Assembly (NCBI GenBank): GCA_013398055.1
Contig: VZRS01004070.1
Span: 62,001 to 126,000 of the forward strand
Reading direction: 5' to 3'
DNA from: Ifrita kowaldi
Lineage: Eukaryota > Chordata > Aves > Passeriformes > Cinclosomatidae
DNA: 64,000 bases
Shown here: positions 11,040 through 24,159 of the stretch, in pieces
How positions within the stretch are numbered: the stretch's first letter is position 1
Layout: each line of letters opens with the position of its first letter
Notes under the pieces: model-generated
Database searches by the model: none
What the model was told of the DNA's origin: nothing
What the model saw: only the letters and a program-made list of their open reading frames with translations
Translations under genes and position numbers: made by a program

Positions 11040-13504
11040 AATGTCTTGGCCAGTGTTTTACATTTTGTATGCAGTTTAGTGCAGCTGCAGTAAAAGAGGT
11101 CTAATATGTTGGCTTGTCTGAATAGGGCTTGGTTATATAAAACCATGGATATTGTGCTAGCAAAGAGTTTCTTGATTGCATGAAGAATAGAGTGGCTAAA
11201 GAACAGAATGTTTAAATAATAGGTACCAAAAAATTACTCAAATGCAATGGTGAATATACCATAGCTTTTATGTGTGAGGAGGGAGTAATGTTGAGCCTGT
11301 TCTCTTTTAGGAGCTGTGATATCATGGCAAAAGTATTTAGACCAGAATGAGAAATGTTTTGAAAAAAAGTCACATAATAGATTTGTGTTGTTAGACTAGA
11401 TAGAAATGAGAGGAGATATCTTTATGTTGTGCTAATTCCTCTTCTAAAAGCTGCAGAAATTTTGTCATTGATCTTAGTGGAATGGAATATGATGGTGTGA
11501 AAAAGGAAACTGTGGACTGCTTTTAAGGAGGTATTGTTTTACAGGAGCAGTGAATAAACAAGAATAAATCCGCTATAAGGATTTTAAGTCAGTTTTTATT
11601 GTCTAAGAATAGCCAAGAATCTTAGTGCTTATAAAAGAGCTCTTCACTGCCTCAGCTCTCCTCCTTCCTGCTTGACTGCTTAACTCCATACAAGAGCCAG
11701 AACAAGACTCGGGCAATGCTAAGCCACATTTGAAATCCCCGATGCAATGTTTTTAGTGTGTTGAGATAGTAGTGCACATGCCTTTTTCTGGCTTTCATGC
11801 ATAGGAAATAACTTTCACTCTATTTGGAGAGAAAGGATGTTGATCTGCTCCCCACATTAAAAAAAAAACAACACAAAAAATTGCCACCCATATATGTATA
11901 TACGCATCTATACTTTCAGTATGTCCTAGGTTTCAGCCTGGAGCTTTACCTTGGTGAATACTACTGGCATGATGTCCCTATGTTTCAAATTCAGGGCCTA
12001 GAAAAGTCTCAGTGTGTCCTCATATTTCATATAGATACTTCCCTTGTAGATGTCTGGTGTGTGACTCAGCTCCAGCTTAAAATAAATATACTTGTGTTGC
12101 TGCTTGGAAGTATCTATGTGTACATTAGAGGCTTCATTCAGCTCCCCATGTAGAGATCTCAGACTGTGTGTGATACCCTTTAGGGTCTCATCAGGCTTCC
12201 AGCTGCTCCTCTAGGAGACACAACTCTTCTGCGATGTCTGTGTCATGTCCACCAATAGTTGGTGTCCTCTTTGGCTGCCCTAGGACACGTAAAATGTCAC
12301 GAGAAAGCTTGAACAACCTAATTCAGTTCTACATCTTCACTGAATACAGTAAGCTTAAGTTCCCAGTACAACAGTAAAAACTTGCAGTCAAGCGTCCTAG
12401 TCGGTACTGAATTTTAGTCCTGAATTCCCTTTTGTTGTCTCCAAAGTTGTGTTTGTAGGTCAGGTCTGAATTTAAAGAGAGCACATACAAGCCCAGACAT
12501 CACAGCTCTGGCTAACAGACATTATCAGGATACCACCACAGGATAATTGAAAGTTGACAGATGCTACTTTACCCTTTGCTCTGCAGTCAACTTGTGGGGA
12601 TCATAGGCTGATGCCTGAATGCAGAGAGCCTGTCACTATGGAGTCAGAAGTTGAAGGAACAGGACAGTTATCAAGTAAAATTTATCCAGCCTTTTTAGTA
12701 ATAAATACAGGATTTTCCATTATGTTTTAAGAGACAGACATGACTTATACCCAAATAAAACATAAATCCTTGAGTTTCTTCCATGAATTGGAAATCTTCT
12801 GACAAGTTGTAATGCAGCTGATGAATGTGGTTTTGGTTACAGAACTAAATGGGGTTGTTAAGGGTTGTTGTACATGTCAGGAGCTGTGGTTTTACCTTGC
12901 AGAGGGTTTTGTGTCAGTAGGAACTTAAAATATTCCTTGTCTACTCAGCGAAGCATGTTATCCCCTCAGCTGAGCCAAAGCCACTGCGGGGCTGCTCTAA
13001 GTGGGAACACAACCATGCTTCTCATTTAGTGGCAAACAAAAAATGTTTAAAAAGCCAAATGCTTTTCAGCGGTTTGTTTTCTAAAAGCAGGATCATTTGT
13101 CCATCCCAATTAGCATCACAGCTAGTGATGTATAGGAGAGAAGTGCTTTACCATAGAACAGAAATTCAGAGGTGTTGCACAGCTGGGATGAAGCAAGGCT
13201 ATATTTTTTGCCATGAAGCGTTTTATGGGATGAAGCCATGACTTAATGTGGAAGTTGCGTGAGATATTGCCATCAGGATGATTGCCATGAATAGGTTAAG
13301 ACATGTCTCTACCCTCACACCCTTACGGCTTCCACCTCATCCCGTCATTGCTGCTTATCCCCCTCCCTCGCTGCTGCTTCTTCTGACAGAGCTGCACCAG
13401 GGGAGCACCATAAACCACATCCCTCATGTGACCCAGCTTAAAAGTAAACTTCCTCTACCCAGGATGTTTTACTGAGTAAGTTTCCAGACAAGTGATGTCG
13501 TTCA
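11040..13504. other. Unannotated non-coding stretch
   Basis: No gene or repeat recognised. The plus-strand frame 11824-12153 (109 codons) begins in low-complexity sequence and has no known motif. Confidence 0.6.
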
Positions 13505-13600
13505 TAAGAATGATCATATGGGATCAAACCACCTGTCCTGTATCCTGTCTCTGGCAAGAGACAGTAGAAAACAGCTCAGGCACCTCCTGCTCAAGGAAAA
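13505..13600 (-). mobile_element. Possible ancient CR1 fragment
   Basis: The string tcaaaccacctgtcctgtat and the following cctgtctctggca match, by memory, the start of the antisense block of old sauropsid CR1 copies (catctgtcctgtatcctgtctccaaca-like). The match is short and fades quickly. This is a weak call that needs a profile search. Confidence 0.3.
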
Positions 13601-16520
13601 ATAGTGCTCATTTGCCCCAGCAGTACGTTAGGCACAGCCGTGGGAATGACAAAACACGGTTTATAGATGGAAATAGAATGATGCAGAAAGAGAGGGGTAA
13701 ACCCACCACTCTCTGTATCACACCTTTAACTGTTTGGCCAAATAGGACATAGCTAACTCGCAGAAAAGAGTTGTGTAAGCTGTTTACTACTGCTAGTATT
13801 TATTCCAGGTTAATTTTTCATTTTAAAAAATACTTTGTTTCTAATTATCAGGATTATGAAAATTAAAAGCATCCACATGTCTTTCTCTTCAGCTGGACTA
13901 GAGCCTAGACGCAAAATCATATTTTTTTGCAAAAATTCTAGCCAAAATTCCTGAAGGTTTTTTAGCCAAATGTGTTTCCCTGGTTGAAAAAATCTTAAAA
14001 ACATTTATATGTGGGAATTGTATCATTATTTGAGTCATTACAGCCAAATTTCTTGAAAAATCTTTAACATTTTTCAACAGCCTTGACTTTGAACGCCTCT
14101 TGTTTCTGCATGTTGGAGCAGAAGCTTCAGAACAGAAATGGGAAGGGTTAGGAATACAGTTTTGAAGGTAACTTCTCCTCAAGGTCATGGGTCAAAGAAG
14201 AAGCCAGAGAAATGTGAATGTTATTAAATCTCTTGTACTGCAAGCAGTCTTCTAAATATGTATATATACACACACAGTCTGGCTGCAACCTGAGTATATT
14301 ATCATTCATTACCCACCCACTGGGGACCTTTGGGATAGTCTCAGAGAAAAGAAGGACAAGAATTGTGATAAGACTTCATGACTATGATGCCAGGAGAACA
14401 GCACAAGCCTTGCTGAAAGTGCAAATAACAATTAGCTCTTCAATCTCCAGGGAGCCAGGGGGTGAAACTGGTGGAACATCTGAGAAATGCTTCCTGAAGA
14501 GAAAAAAATTCAAAAACCTTAAGGAAATTTGCAAGACTGAGATATTTATTTTGCTGGCTCTGGTTTTAGAAACTAAGAGGAAAGGTTATGTTCAGATCCC
14601 TGCTTGAACATTTTATTAATTTAAGCCTCTAGCATTGTTTTTTTAAAGGCAACATTGTTCAAGGTCAGAATTTTGAATCCTTGGTTTTGTCTGTCAATCC
14701 TTGCACAAACTTCCTCTGTAAGGCAACATGAAAAGTGGAGAACAATATAAGAAAAAGCAAATACTTTTTCAGATTTGAAAAGTGAAGTCCTGACATTGAA
14801 AATCAGTGACTCCACCAAAGAGAAATATTTCTAACTTGATTTGTCAATAACATGTAATACTTTGATTCAACGCCAGGAATTATCATCTAGCTAAATGCTG
14901 CCTAGAAAGGTAGGTTGTGCATGCCGTTCTGAGACACACCTCAGCTGTGTTTCCATTTCTGCCATTGCAGGAAGCTCTGCGTAAAAACTAGCACCATTTT
15001 CTTTGCCACAATGGGAATGGGCTCCACATACTGCAAGGCGCAATCCAGAAGGAGACGGGTCATATCGTCTCTCCAGAGCAAGAGTTCAAAGCATGATATC
15101 TAGAATTCATTTCCTGCTGAAGTGAACAAATTCATGGCACTGAAAATTACTGCCATGGAAAATTAAAAATAAATGCGCTTAAAAAAATCAAGAAAGTAGA
15201 TAATAGAAATCACTGAAAAATACATTGTTAAGAACAGGCACAAATACAGATAAGCAGACATCACTAACTGACAGGTCAAAATAATGTAAAAATGTTACCA
15301 TTTTTCTTCTGCTGACAGATACTGAACACCAGAGTTACAAGGCTCTCCTGCTCTGTTTACCCTGAATATTGCAACTAATTCATTTCCTAAGCACAGGAAA
15401 ATATGCATTTTTTTCAATAAATATAAGCACCAGTGAGAGACATTAAGAGTTAAGCTTCCGAAATGTAAAGCAGCACAGGGACAGCACCTGTTACTGAACT
15501 AGCTAACATTTTCTTTCATAGCTTTTCATCATCACGTGTTTGAAACATTGCTGTTTTCACTTGCTTTTTCCTATGCTTGGCATTTGCCTTAAGTGCTTAT
15601 AGATGTAGATTTGAACAGATTGGAGCAACAAGAGGATGATACGGTCTGCACTTGGTTTTTTCTTCCAGGCTAAGGATTTATTATCAGCAGCATGAATTTC
15701 GAAATTTAACTTTGTGAGGTGAACTTCAGTATCATTTTGCTAGCACATTAACCAGCACTTTACAGAGTGTTTCATTGTGAGATTTGAAAAACTAAAGTCA
15801 TGACAGGGAGGAAACAGGAAGAAAGGAAGGGTCATAAGAACAAGGAGTGATATAGGTAAATTAATTCACCTACATCCAAGAAATTTTTTTTTAAAATAAA
15901 GGATATAAAGGATATTTACTTATCATATAAATGAAAAATTACCTATAAAATCAATTTTATTTACCTGATGCTTTCCCCCATTAAAAGTCGCAATAGCATA
16001 GCTCAGGTAATGCAGTTATGGCCTACTGTAAATAAAAAGAAATGCTCCATTTTTCCAGTCTTGCCATGCCGGCCAGTGTTGACTATGTAAATGGTGAGTG
16101 CAGTTTGTCTGTTGTTTGGTAGAAACCAATACCTCTTAAGTACTTAGCCGTGTGTGTCAAGATTCAGTCTAGAATTGATTTCCTTACAACTATGTTATAA
16201 AATCCAGCAAATAAGATTTTCTGGAAGACATGTTGACAGGTCCTTAACTAGATAGTGCTATTGAATGCCAATATAATTAGCTGGGCAGATCACACAAATT
16301 ATGCAGACTGCAATTCATTTCTGACACTGTTCGTTTTATCAAACCTTACTAATTTTGCACTTGTCCCTCCTGTCTTATCAGCTGAAGACTAATATTGTAC
16401 GTACCTGGACTTGTATAGCTGATAAGTCTGATTGCCATGAGGTGACATGAAGTCCATTCAGAAAAATATCATACACAGTGCCATAGTTACTGCTACTTTT
16501 CATAATGCCTTGCAATGATC
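13601..16520. other. Unannotated non-coding stretch
   Basis: No repeat or gene recognised in 2.9 kb. The plus-strand frame 14218-14607 (129 codons) contains a small tatatacacacaca patch in its first part and no recognisable domain. I regard it as chance. Confidence 0.6.
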
Positions 16521-16784
16521 TGAGAAGGGGGGATGACTTTAAGCTGAAGGAGGGAAAATTTAGATTAGGTATTAGGAAGAGATTCTTCCTGTGAGGATGG
16601 TGAGGCACTGGCACAGGTTTCCCAGAGAAACTGTAGCTGCCCCATCCCTGGAAGTGTTCAAGTCCAGGTTGGATGGGACTCTGAGCAAACTGTTCTGGTG
16701 GAAGGTCTCTCTGCCCATGGCGGGGAGGTTACAACTAGATGATCTGTAAGGCCCATTACAGCCCAAATCATTCTAGGATTCTAT
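16521..16784 (+). mobile_element. CR1 LINE 3' end, plus strand
   Basis: The order of blocks is the avian CR1 3' untranslated region: gactttaagctgaaggaggg, the gattaggtattaggaagaga block, gaggatggtgaggcactggc, ccatccctggaagtgttcaa, ggttggatgggactctgagc and finally cattctaggattctatt. About 265 bp are preserved. The coding region is absent, as is usual for 5'-truncated copies. Confidence 0.92.
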
Positions 16785-17282
16785 TAAATTATCCTAATAT
16801 TTCTTTTTCCTATCAGTTTTTTCAAACCTGTACTATTTTTAGAGGAACTAGAACTATAAACCCTATAGATTATTGGTATCCACTGGTTTTGACTTGCTGA
16901 TTTTTCTCCTTATGCGTGACTCTAGTATAACAATAAGGAGTACTTTTGCAGCCAGTCAAATTCCCTTCCATATTCAGAGAAATTTAAGCAGAAGACATTT
17001 AAGAATTGAGGTGTTAATTGTGGGTTATTCAGCTAGTAGAAAATAGATGAACCTGAAAGTAACAAATAAGATATCTACTGAAACAGAGAAGGTACTCAAG
17101 GGAAATACAGATGTTAATGTAAGACACTTGAAATCTCCTGAATTTTTTTTTACGTCCTATTTCAATAATTCTACAATCTAAGTAAGTGCTTCTACATCCT
17201 AAATGATTCCTACTTCTGAGGCACAAAGGGAAAAAGTATTTTGTAGCTTCAGAAACTTCAGAACTCAGAAACTTTTTTCACT
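16785..17282. other. Unannotated non-coding stretch
   Basis: This is AT-rich sequence between two CR1 copies. Nothing else was recognised. Confidence 0.6.
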
Positions 17283-17480
17283 CTTAGGGTGGTTGGGCTC
17301 TGAACAGGCTACCCAGGGAAGTGATGACAGTACCAAACCTGATGATCAAGAGTTCAAGAAGTGTTTGAACAATGCTGTCGGGAACATGGTGTGATTCTTG
17401 GGGCTGTCCTGTGCAAGGTCAGGAGCTGGACTCAATGATCCTTGTGGGTCTCCTCCAGCTCAGGATATTCTATGGTTCTA
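17283..17480 (+). mobile_element. CR1 LINE 3' end, second subfamily
   Basis: The copy reads ggctacccagggaagtgatg, then agttcaagaagtgtttgaac, gggctgtcctgtgcaaggtc, ctggactcaatgatccttgt and a terminal ggatattctatggttcta. The ...gatccttgtgggtc... ending differs from the gatctttaaggtcccttcc ending of most copies here, so it belongs to another CR1 subfamily. Copies at 45090-45290 and 48128-48245 share this ending. Confidence 0.88.
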
Positions 17481-19121
17481 AATATGACTGGAATAACATA
17501 AAGAGTAAAAATAATTTTCCCAAGAATATTTTTTTGCTATCATAAAACTGACGGGGTTTTTTTCCACATCATTCCTGCAACCGGGAAAAAATTTTAGGAA
17601 GCCAACACTTGTGATACCAAAAAAAGAAAATAAATATGCTAGGGAAGAGGTGCAGGAGAGTTGATTTATCTGGCTTACTGAAATAAGAGAGTGCAGCAAT
17701 ATTCCTCATATTTAATCTTGTAACCTTCCCTGTCTAATTTCTTCGCCAACCGAACCCCTTGAATTTGTCCTTTTATCTGTGCTTACCTACATTTGCCTAG
17801 GATGGTATTAAAAATACGGAATGTGATTTTGGTTTCTCCATGTGTTCTGTGAATCCTGTACGTGCAAGGCTTTGCTTATACAGTGTAACCATACTGTATA
17901 TGTGAGCTACATCAAACCACTTTGCAAAGCAAAACAATTCTGCTTTCGGTTATTTCAGCCATGATGTTCTGGTAACCCCTCTGGAAATGCAGCATGGACT
18001 ATAAAAAAGAACTTTAACTTTCTTATAGAAATTTAAGCTTCCCTACAGAAATCTTTCTTGAAATATGCAATCTTTATCAAATTCCTTTGACCAACTTAAA
18101 ATTGCACAGAAAAGACCTCAGTTATTAAGTATTTCATGTAAAGGGGATTATTCCATCTCTTTGTCTTAAAGTCTTCTGTCTTAATTTTGTCTTAAACCCT
18201 TCTAAAGATTTCTATTCATTCCAGTCCTATTAAATTTTAAGGGACTCTTTTCTTTTGTAACAGAATGAGGTGTACAGACAGTTAGCTGCTCGTCGTGCAA
18301 ATTTCTTTCTGTGGAAATGTTGCTCAGTAGGACACCACTTTCTGGAGCCTGTTTCGTTCATTTCACACCGCTCCCCGAAAAGCCTCACATTAGTAAGGTT
18401 CAACAAGCACTTCCCGTTCTCCTCTCTTCATGGTTGATCACATCCAAATTTGCATCATTAGATATTGTCTTTCCCTTATTTGCCCAGGAGTGAGGCGCAG
18501 AACTGCAGGGTTAATGAATCCTGATTATCTTTGTCTTCACTGATTTGGAAGGAAATGTCTAATAATGGATTTCTTTTTTTTTTTTTTTTTTTTACCTCTA
18601 TATGCAACTAGTATAATTGGGTAGAAGACATTTTAGACCTGATGTTATGATATGCATTTATAGATCCTAAATTCTGAATAAAACCCAAAGAATGGTCATA
18701 TTATGTTCATTATGTTTTCCTGAAATATCTTTGCAGTGTCCTCAGTAAATTGTTCCACACACCTGATTTATTTTGTTTTAAGGAAACACATCAAACTTCA
18801 AAACTTTTGGCTGCATCTGGTCTAAATGGATTAGGTATGGCTCTTTTTGGCCAGTAAACATCACTTTAATCAGCAACAGTGGTTATGAAATAAACCAGTT
18901 ATTTAATAAAAAGGAGGTGTTTTTAAGGAGGGTGAAAGCTGTGTGGGAAGATTAAATCCAAGAATATCATCTGTGCAGATCGAAGCTATCCCCATCTTGA
19001 AGCTAAATCTCTTGACAGTCCACCTAGACAATTCCTATCCTCCCGTGAAGACTTTAACTGTGCTTACAACCCTCTGAATCCAGTATAGATGCTCTGAGTG
19101 TTTACAAAAATGAACTAGTGT
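17481..19121. other. Unannotated non-coding stretch with poly(T)
   Basis: No gene seen. A 20-base T run lies at 18574-18593. The plus-strand frame 18311-18493 (60 codons) is in somewhat more GC-rich sequence but has no recognised similarity. Confidence 0.6.
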
Positions 19122-19200
19122 TCATGGCAGGGGATTGGAATTAGGTAATCCATCTTTAAAGTGTTTCCAACCCAAACCATTCTATGATTCCCTGATTCTG
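19122..19200 (+). mobile_element. CR1 LINE 3'-terminal fragment
   Basis: It starts inside the catggcaggggattggaatt block and ends ccaacccaaaccattctatg with a degenerate terminal repeat. Only about 80 bp are left, so the insertion is very short. An A/C-rich patch follows near 19242-19287. Confidence 0.85.
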
Positions 19201-21257
19201 AATTTGCCTCCTTCATGTCCCAAGGTGATTTTCCATTTAGAAGAAAAAACCAACAAACCCAAAACCAACCAACCAAAAATCCAAACTACTAAATATCTTT
19301 TTACAATACACAGTGTCCTTTAGCTGTGCAAAGTGTGGCACTTACCTGCAGAAAGCTTAGGTAGAAGTAAGCCTGCGCAGTGTCAGAAACGTGTATTCAA
19401 CTAGTTAGGAGCTTGTGAAGACCAGAAATCCTGCTTTGGTTTAACTAAATCAATTTGAAACTAAGCCAGCTAGTTCAGACCAGATGCACTTTTTTAACCC
19501 TTGCTTGAGTTGCTTTGGCAAAGGTAAGCAAAAGCCTCAAGTAAGCAAAGCAGAGGATAATGGTAGTTAATTTAATTGGCATGCTTCTACTTTGGAAGCT
19601 CATGCTGCCTGTACCACAGTCATCCACAAAAACCCAAAAACATAAAGGTAGAGCCATGACACCAGCAAACCATTTCTGTTTACCTGGTTTTCTATTATGC
19701 CTTTCCCTTTATGCTTTCTGCCTGAGATGTGATTCATGGGGTTTGCTGCTGGAAGGAACAGTTAGATCGCAGGCTGCAGTCTCACAGCTCTGCAGCTGCA
19801 CTACCATGGCTTAACAAATTGTCCCTGACTCTGAGCCACTGGCACAGTTGCAGAGCATGCTTATGGCCCACCCTAAAACTGATGTAATGCACTGAAGCTT
19901 AAACTTCACTGAAAGACTTTTAAGCTAAGTTCCGTTACCTTGCAATTGGGACGGATTAGGAGCAAGCACATGGGCAGTTACCTTCCAAGAATGCATCTCA
20001 TCCAAGAGACAGTAACCTATTAGGCTCCCATAACTCCTCGGTGTTCCAAAGCCGTAAGTCTTGCCTCCTTTATAGCTTAAGCCGTAAAATTTCAATGAGT
20101 TGCTCTGGTATTGAACCTGCAGTAATCTCTCTGGGGCAGGAAGCACCATGTGAGCTGCAGCACTGAGCTCGGTGTCACTGCATCCCACACACTAATGAGC
20201 TCATTCAGAACATCATGATGTAAAACAGACAGTGTCTATGAGTTAGGGAGGAGTTTTAGTCTGGCATTTCAGGAAAAAGCCTGCTATTGTCACATTGCAT
20301 GTCAGCTTTTCCTTCCTTCAGTCTGCTTTCTTGGAGTCTCTGAAAAGATGGGCTTAACTGAGACAAGTTTGGCACAGGCATAAGGGATAAACTTTATTTT
20401 TTTCATAAGATTCATGCAAATAAACAGCTATGTAATGGAGTGCTGCCTTAAAAATCCCCCTGCTGACAGGAAAACTGTGCTTTCAGGTCAACTCTGTATT
20501 AGAAACTAGAAAATCCACTTGGGAGAATAAGTTGAAAATGATCTGATAAGGAAAGACTTTGCATCTTATTACTTCTCAGTGAATATGGAATCTTATCTAA
20601 TGCTTGAGATAGCACAAAAATATGAGTGTAACTTCAGTGATAGTCAAACCTTCACAATATGTTTCTCCAATTTAGATTGCTTAATAACTAGCATAATGGC
20701 AGGTATCACATTGTGGTTTGGTGTTGTTTGCTGGCTCTCCCTGACCTAACAGATGTCACAGTGGCATCAACAGCAGTGAGAGTGCAAACCACACATAGTC
20801 CATATCAATGGACTGGCAATGCAGAGTTTGAAATGCCTGCATCACTTGGACCACAGTCCTGCTGCATGAAGTCAAACAGAATTGCCAGAGCTCTTGGCAA
20901 AATTTTTGTTACCAGTGATGATATCAAGCCTAAGCTACAGCTCTGGTGCATCATAGCCCTGCCTGTGCCTGGCTGCTAAAGCTGAATGAGTTGTTCCCCA
21001 GTCAGAATGCCTTGTTTTCTCTAACTTCGCAAGGCTCCATTTCCAGAGTACTGTGTGGTAATGGATTTGTCATTCACCACGAGTGCTGGAAACATCCCCC
21101 AATAAAACAACCTCAACAGCTTCAACTATTACAAGGTACTCCATGAAACATGAGTAGGCAGTAGAGAATTTGGCTAGATTGTATCCTAAAAAAAATCTGT
21201 ATATGTAATGTTTTTAGACGAGCATTACTTTTTCCTGCAGTGGAATACATATGTATT
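19201..21257. other. Unannotated non-coding stretch
   Basis: No gene or further repeat recognised. Open frames such as 19560-19814, 19925-20188 and 20713-20979 reach 84-88 codons and have no domain features. Confidence 0.6.
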
Positions 21258-21415
21258 TTCATCCCTCGAAGTTTTTCAGGCCAGGTTGGACAGGGCTCTG
21301 AGAAATTTTGTCTAGTGGAAGGTGTCCCTGCCCATGTCCCTCCAGCACGGAGGGGTGGAATGAGATGATCTTTTCATTCCTTTCCAACTATTCCATGATT
21401 CCATGATTCTATGAC
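21258..21415 (+). mobile_element. CR1 LINE 3' end, plus strand
   Basis: It reads catccctcgaagtttttcag, gccaggttggacagggctct, tagtggaaggtgtccctgcc and ends in three ATTCCATG/ATTCTATG-type terminal repeats. A few bases (tccctccagcacgga) replace the usual gcagggggg stretch. Confidence 0.9.
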
Positions 21416-23013
21416 CCCTAATGCATGTATTAATTTCAAGAGATGGATACACTGGAATCCTTTCTGTATAATTTATTTTATTTTGAATAATTGAAACATT
21501 CTTTTCTGTATATTTTAGTGTTTTAATATTATGAGCTAGAGTTACAAGTGTCACTGCATGTGACCTCTGAAGTGGGTATGATGACTCTGCTAAAGAAGAT
21601 TTGAGCAGTTGCTTAGGCTTTACCACTTTGCACTGTTGTCAGATGCAGGGTTAAAATATGGCTGTTTGGAAGGGAATAATATGGCTTTGAGGAGAACTGA
21701 TCATACAGATAGGAGCATAAGGTCAGCTGGAAACTGCTGCTAGGAGCCTTCAAAATTCAAGCTACTTTAAGTAGGTGGTTCTTATTGTATTGTTTAACCT
21801 CAAGGGGCAATTGTTGTGGAATGCAACTGAAATCAGTAGCCTATAACAAGAAAAATGTGTTTAGCAAACAGATGTATCTGAGAAATGGGAGGGGCCCTGT
21901 ATGACCTCCAGGCATCCTCCATGTGAGTGGATGGAAGGTAAAACATCCAAGTACACACATAGCTGTATTAGCATCGATTTAGTCTGAGTCCAAAGAGCAA
22001 AGGAAAAAACAACTTTTATGTATTACATGTGTCTCCAAAATGTACCAAATGTCCAATCTACTAAAGGAGTGGAAGGAAACTGCCTTGTGCACTTGGTGAT
22101 TTTGACATGTTGCTATTTAAAGCCTGTTAAAGCACTTTTCCAGATGCTGAGGAAGAATGCACCTCAGAACGAACAAACCCTTGTAGGGTTGATGGTGTCA
22201 AGTTTTGCGTGTCACATCTGCTTCCAGGCCTATGGTAGTGATTTTTAGATTGATCTAGAGAAGTCCCTTTTGTAACAAATTGTTTCACTCAGTATTCACG
22301 GAGAGGTGGCAGCTGCTGCTGTCTTTCACAGCACGAAGGACGAACTCTTGTATTTCAGTGGTGATGTCAGCAGATCTGAGGTTTTGTAGCTTTCTTGAGA
22401 TTTGCTGCCAGCCTGAGTCTTGTCAATGAGAAAGTCTTCTTACTGCTCCTTTTCCTCCTCTTTCTCTAACAGTCATACTGTGGCAGAGCATGTAAAAGGT
22501 CATCAGGTCAGCTGAGCAAATGGATTTATACTGAATTTTCAGTTAACTGGATACAGTTTTGAAGACAATCTGAGTCTCTAGATCACTCTTGTCAGGGATG
22601 CCATTTGCATCTGCATTCTTCCTCAATATTGATAACAAATTTAGCCAGTACGTTGGTGTAGGTGTCAAGAAGACCATTAAGAAACACAGTTTCAACAGAG
22701 AAGACTGGAGGCATATTTCTCCAAGGGTTCAGGGATATTTTAATTTCAGAGAGCAAAGACTTTTTGTCCCAAACACTGTAACAGCAAGAACACTAGATGC
22801 CCTTGAGGTTACCTTGGCCTGGTCAGAAGACAAGTCAAACCAAAGACAATACACCCCCCAAAAATATCAGTTTTATTACATCAAAATCAAATCTTGCAGG
22901 TATCTGGTGACCTAAAGAAATATACCTTACAGGTGCAGGTTATGAGTCTTTGAAAGTTTCCTCAACTTTCTGCTCAGCAGTGTCCACACTACTGTCCACA
23001 CAGGGACTTCCCA
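21416..23013. other. Unannotated non-coding stretch
   Basis: No gene or repeat recognised. The plus-strand frame 22589-22915 (108 codons) has no recognisable family feature. Confidence 0.6.
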
Positions 23014-23166
23014 TTTCATCCTGAAGTGCCAAAGTTTTGTTTTCTACTAAAAGCAGATTTATGAAACCTACTTACACTCTTTCCATGAGAGGCCAGATTC
23101 CATGCAAAAGTCATACTTCTATCCACACTTAAAAAAGGCCCACTGCAGGGGGGGGTTGGAATACAA

Positions 23167-23314
23167 CCCTAGCAGTGTTCAAGGCCAGGTTGGATGGGGC
23201 TTTGAACAACCTACTCTAGGGGAAGGTGTCCTGGCCCATGGCAGGGGGGGTTGAAGTAGATGATATTTAAGGCCCCTTCCAACCCAAACCACTCTGAGAT
23301 TCTATGATTTTATG
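23167..23314 (+). mobile_element. CR1 LINE 3' end (copy 1 of the duplication)
   Basis: It reads ccctagcagtgttcaaggcc, aggttggatggggctttgaa and ggtgtcctggcccatggcag, and ends with actctgagattctatgattt. About 148 bp are retained. It occurs again 845 bases downstream. Confidence 0.9.
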
Positions 23315-23857
23315 GCACACTGAAAAGAAAATGAAGGCTCTTCATTTGCATTCAGTATTGCAACTAGCAGCTGTGCTGGAATAAGCATCGGAAATGTGGG
23401 GATCTTGAAATCAGGTCTTTGCATCTTGTGGAACTAAACCTGCAGCCAGAACAGGTCAGACCCTGACTGCTGTACTGCAAGCAACTGGATGAGTAAGGAA
23501 TAAATTTTAAGCAGTGAAAATGGATAGCCTGTGGGCAGGTGATGGAAATCTAGGGCAAGTCAGGGCATTTAAAAACATATTTCCATTCAGTCTGGAGTCT
23601 CCCCCTGTACCACACGGATCACATCCATAATAGTGAGGGCTTAGAATACATTTTCAATGTGCCTTTTGGAAGATGAGTTTACAGAGTAAACTTTTTCTGA
23701 ACCTGCCAAGGAAGAGATGGTGAGCATACAGCAATGGAGAGGAACAGAGATCTGAAATGAGTCACTGTCATGTCCTCAGGAAACTCTCCTGTAAGAGCTG
23801 CTCCATAACCTGGCACTCTGATGAAGCTCTTAGGTAGAAAGTGAAGGGCTTTTAATG

Positions 23858-23858
23858 N
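23858..23858. other. Single undetermined base (N) at the duplication junction
   Basis: One N lies exactly between the two identical 844-bp copies, which points to a scaffold join rather than a low-quality base call. Confidence 0.97.
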
Positions 23859-24011
23859 TTTCATCCTGAAGTGCCAAAGTTTTGTTTTCTACTAAAAGCA
23901 GATTTATGAAACCTACTTACACTCTTTCCATGAGAGGCCAGATTCCATGCAAAAGTCATACTTCTATCCACACTTAAAAAAGGCCCACTGCAGGGGGGGG
24001 TTGGAATACAA

Positions 24012-24159
24012 CCCTAGCAGTGTTCAAGGCCAGGTTGGATGGGGCTTTGAACAACCTACTCTAGGGGAAGGTGTCCTGGCCCATGGCAGGGGGGGTTGAA
24101 GTAGATGATATTTAAGGCCCCTTCCAACCCAAACCACTCTGAGATTCTATGATTTTATG
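24012..24159 (+). mobile_element. CR1 LINE 3' end (copy 2 of the duplication)
   Basis: This is identical to the copy 845 bases upstream. If the duplication is an assembly error, it is the same insertion counted twice. Confidence 0.9.

Noticed and set aside
14218..14607. 129-codon plus-strand frame
   Set aside because: It starts beside a TA/CA patch and shows no recognisable protein family.
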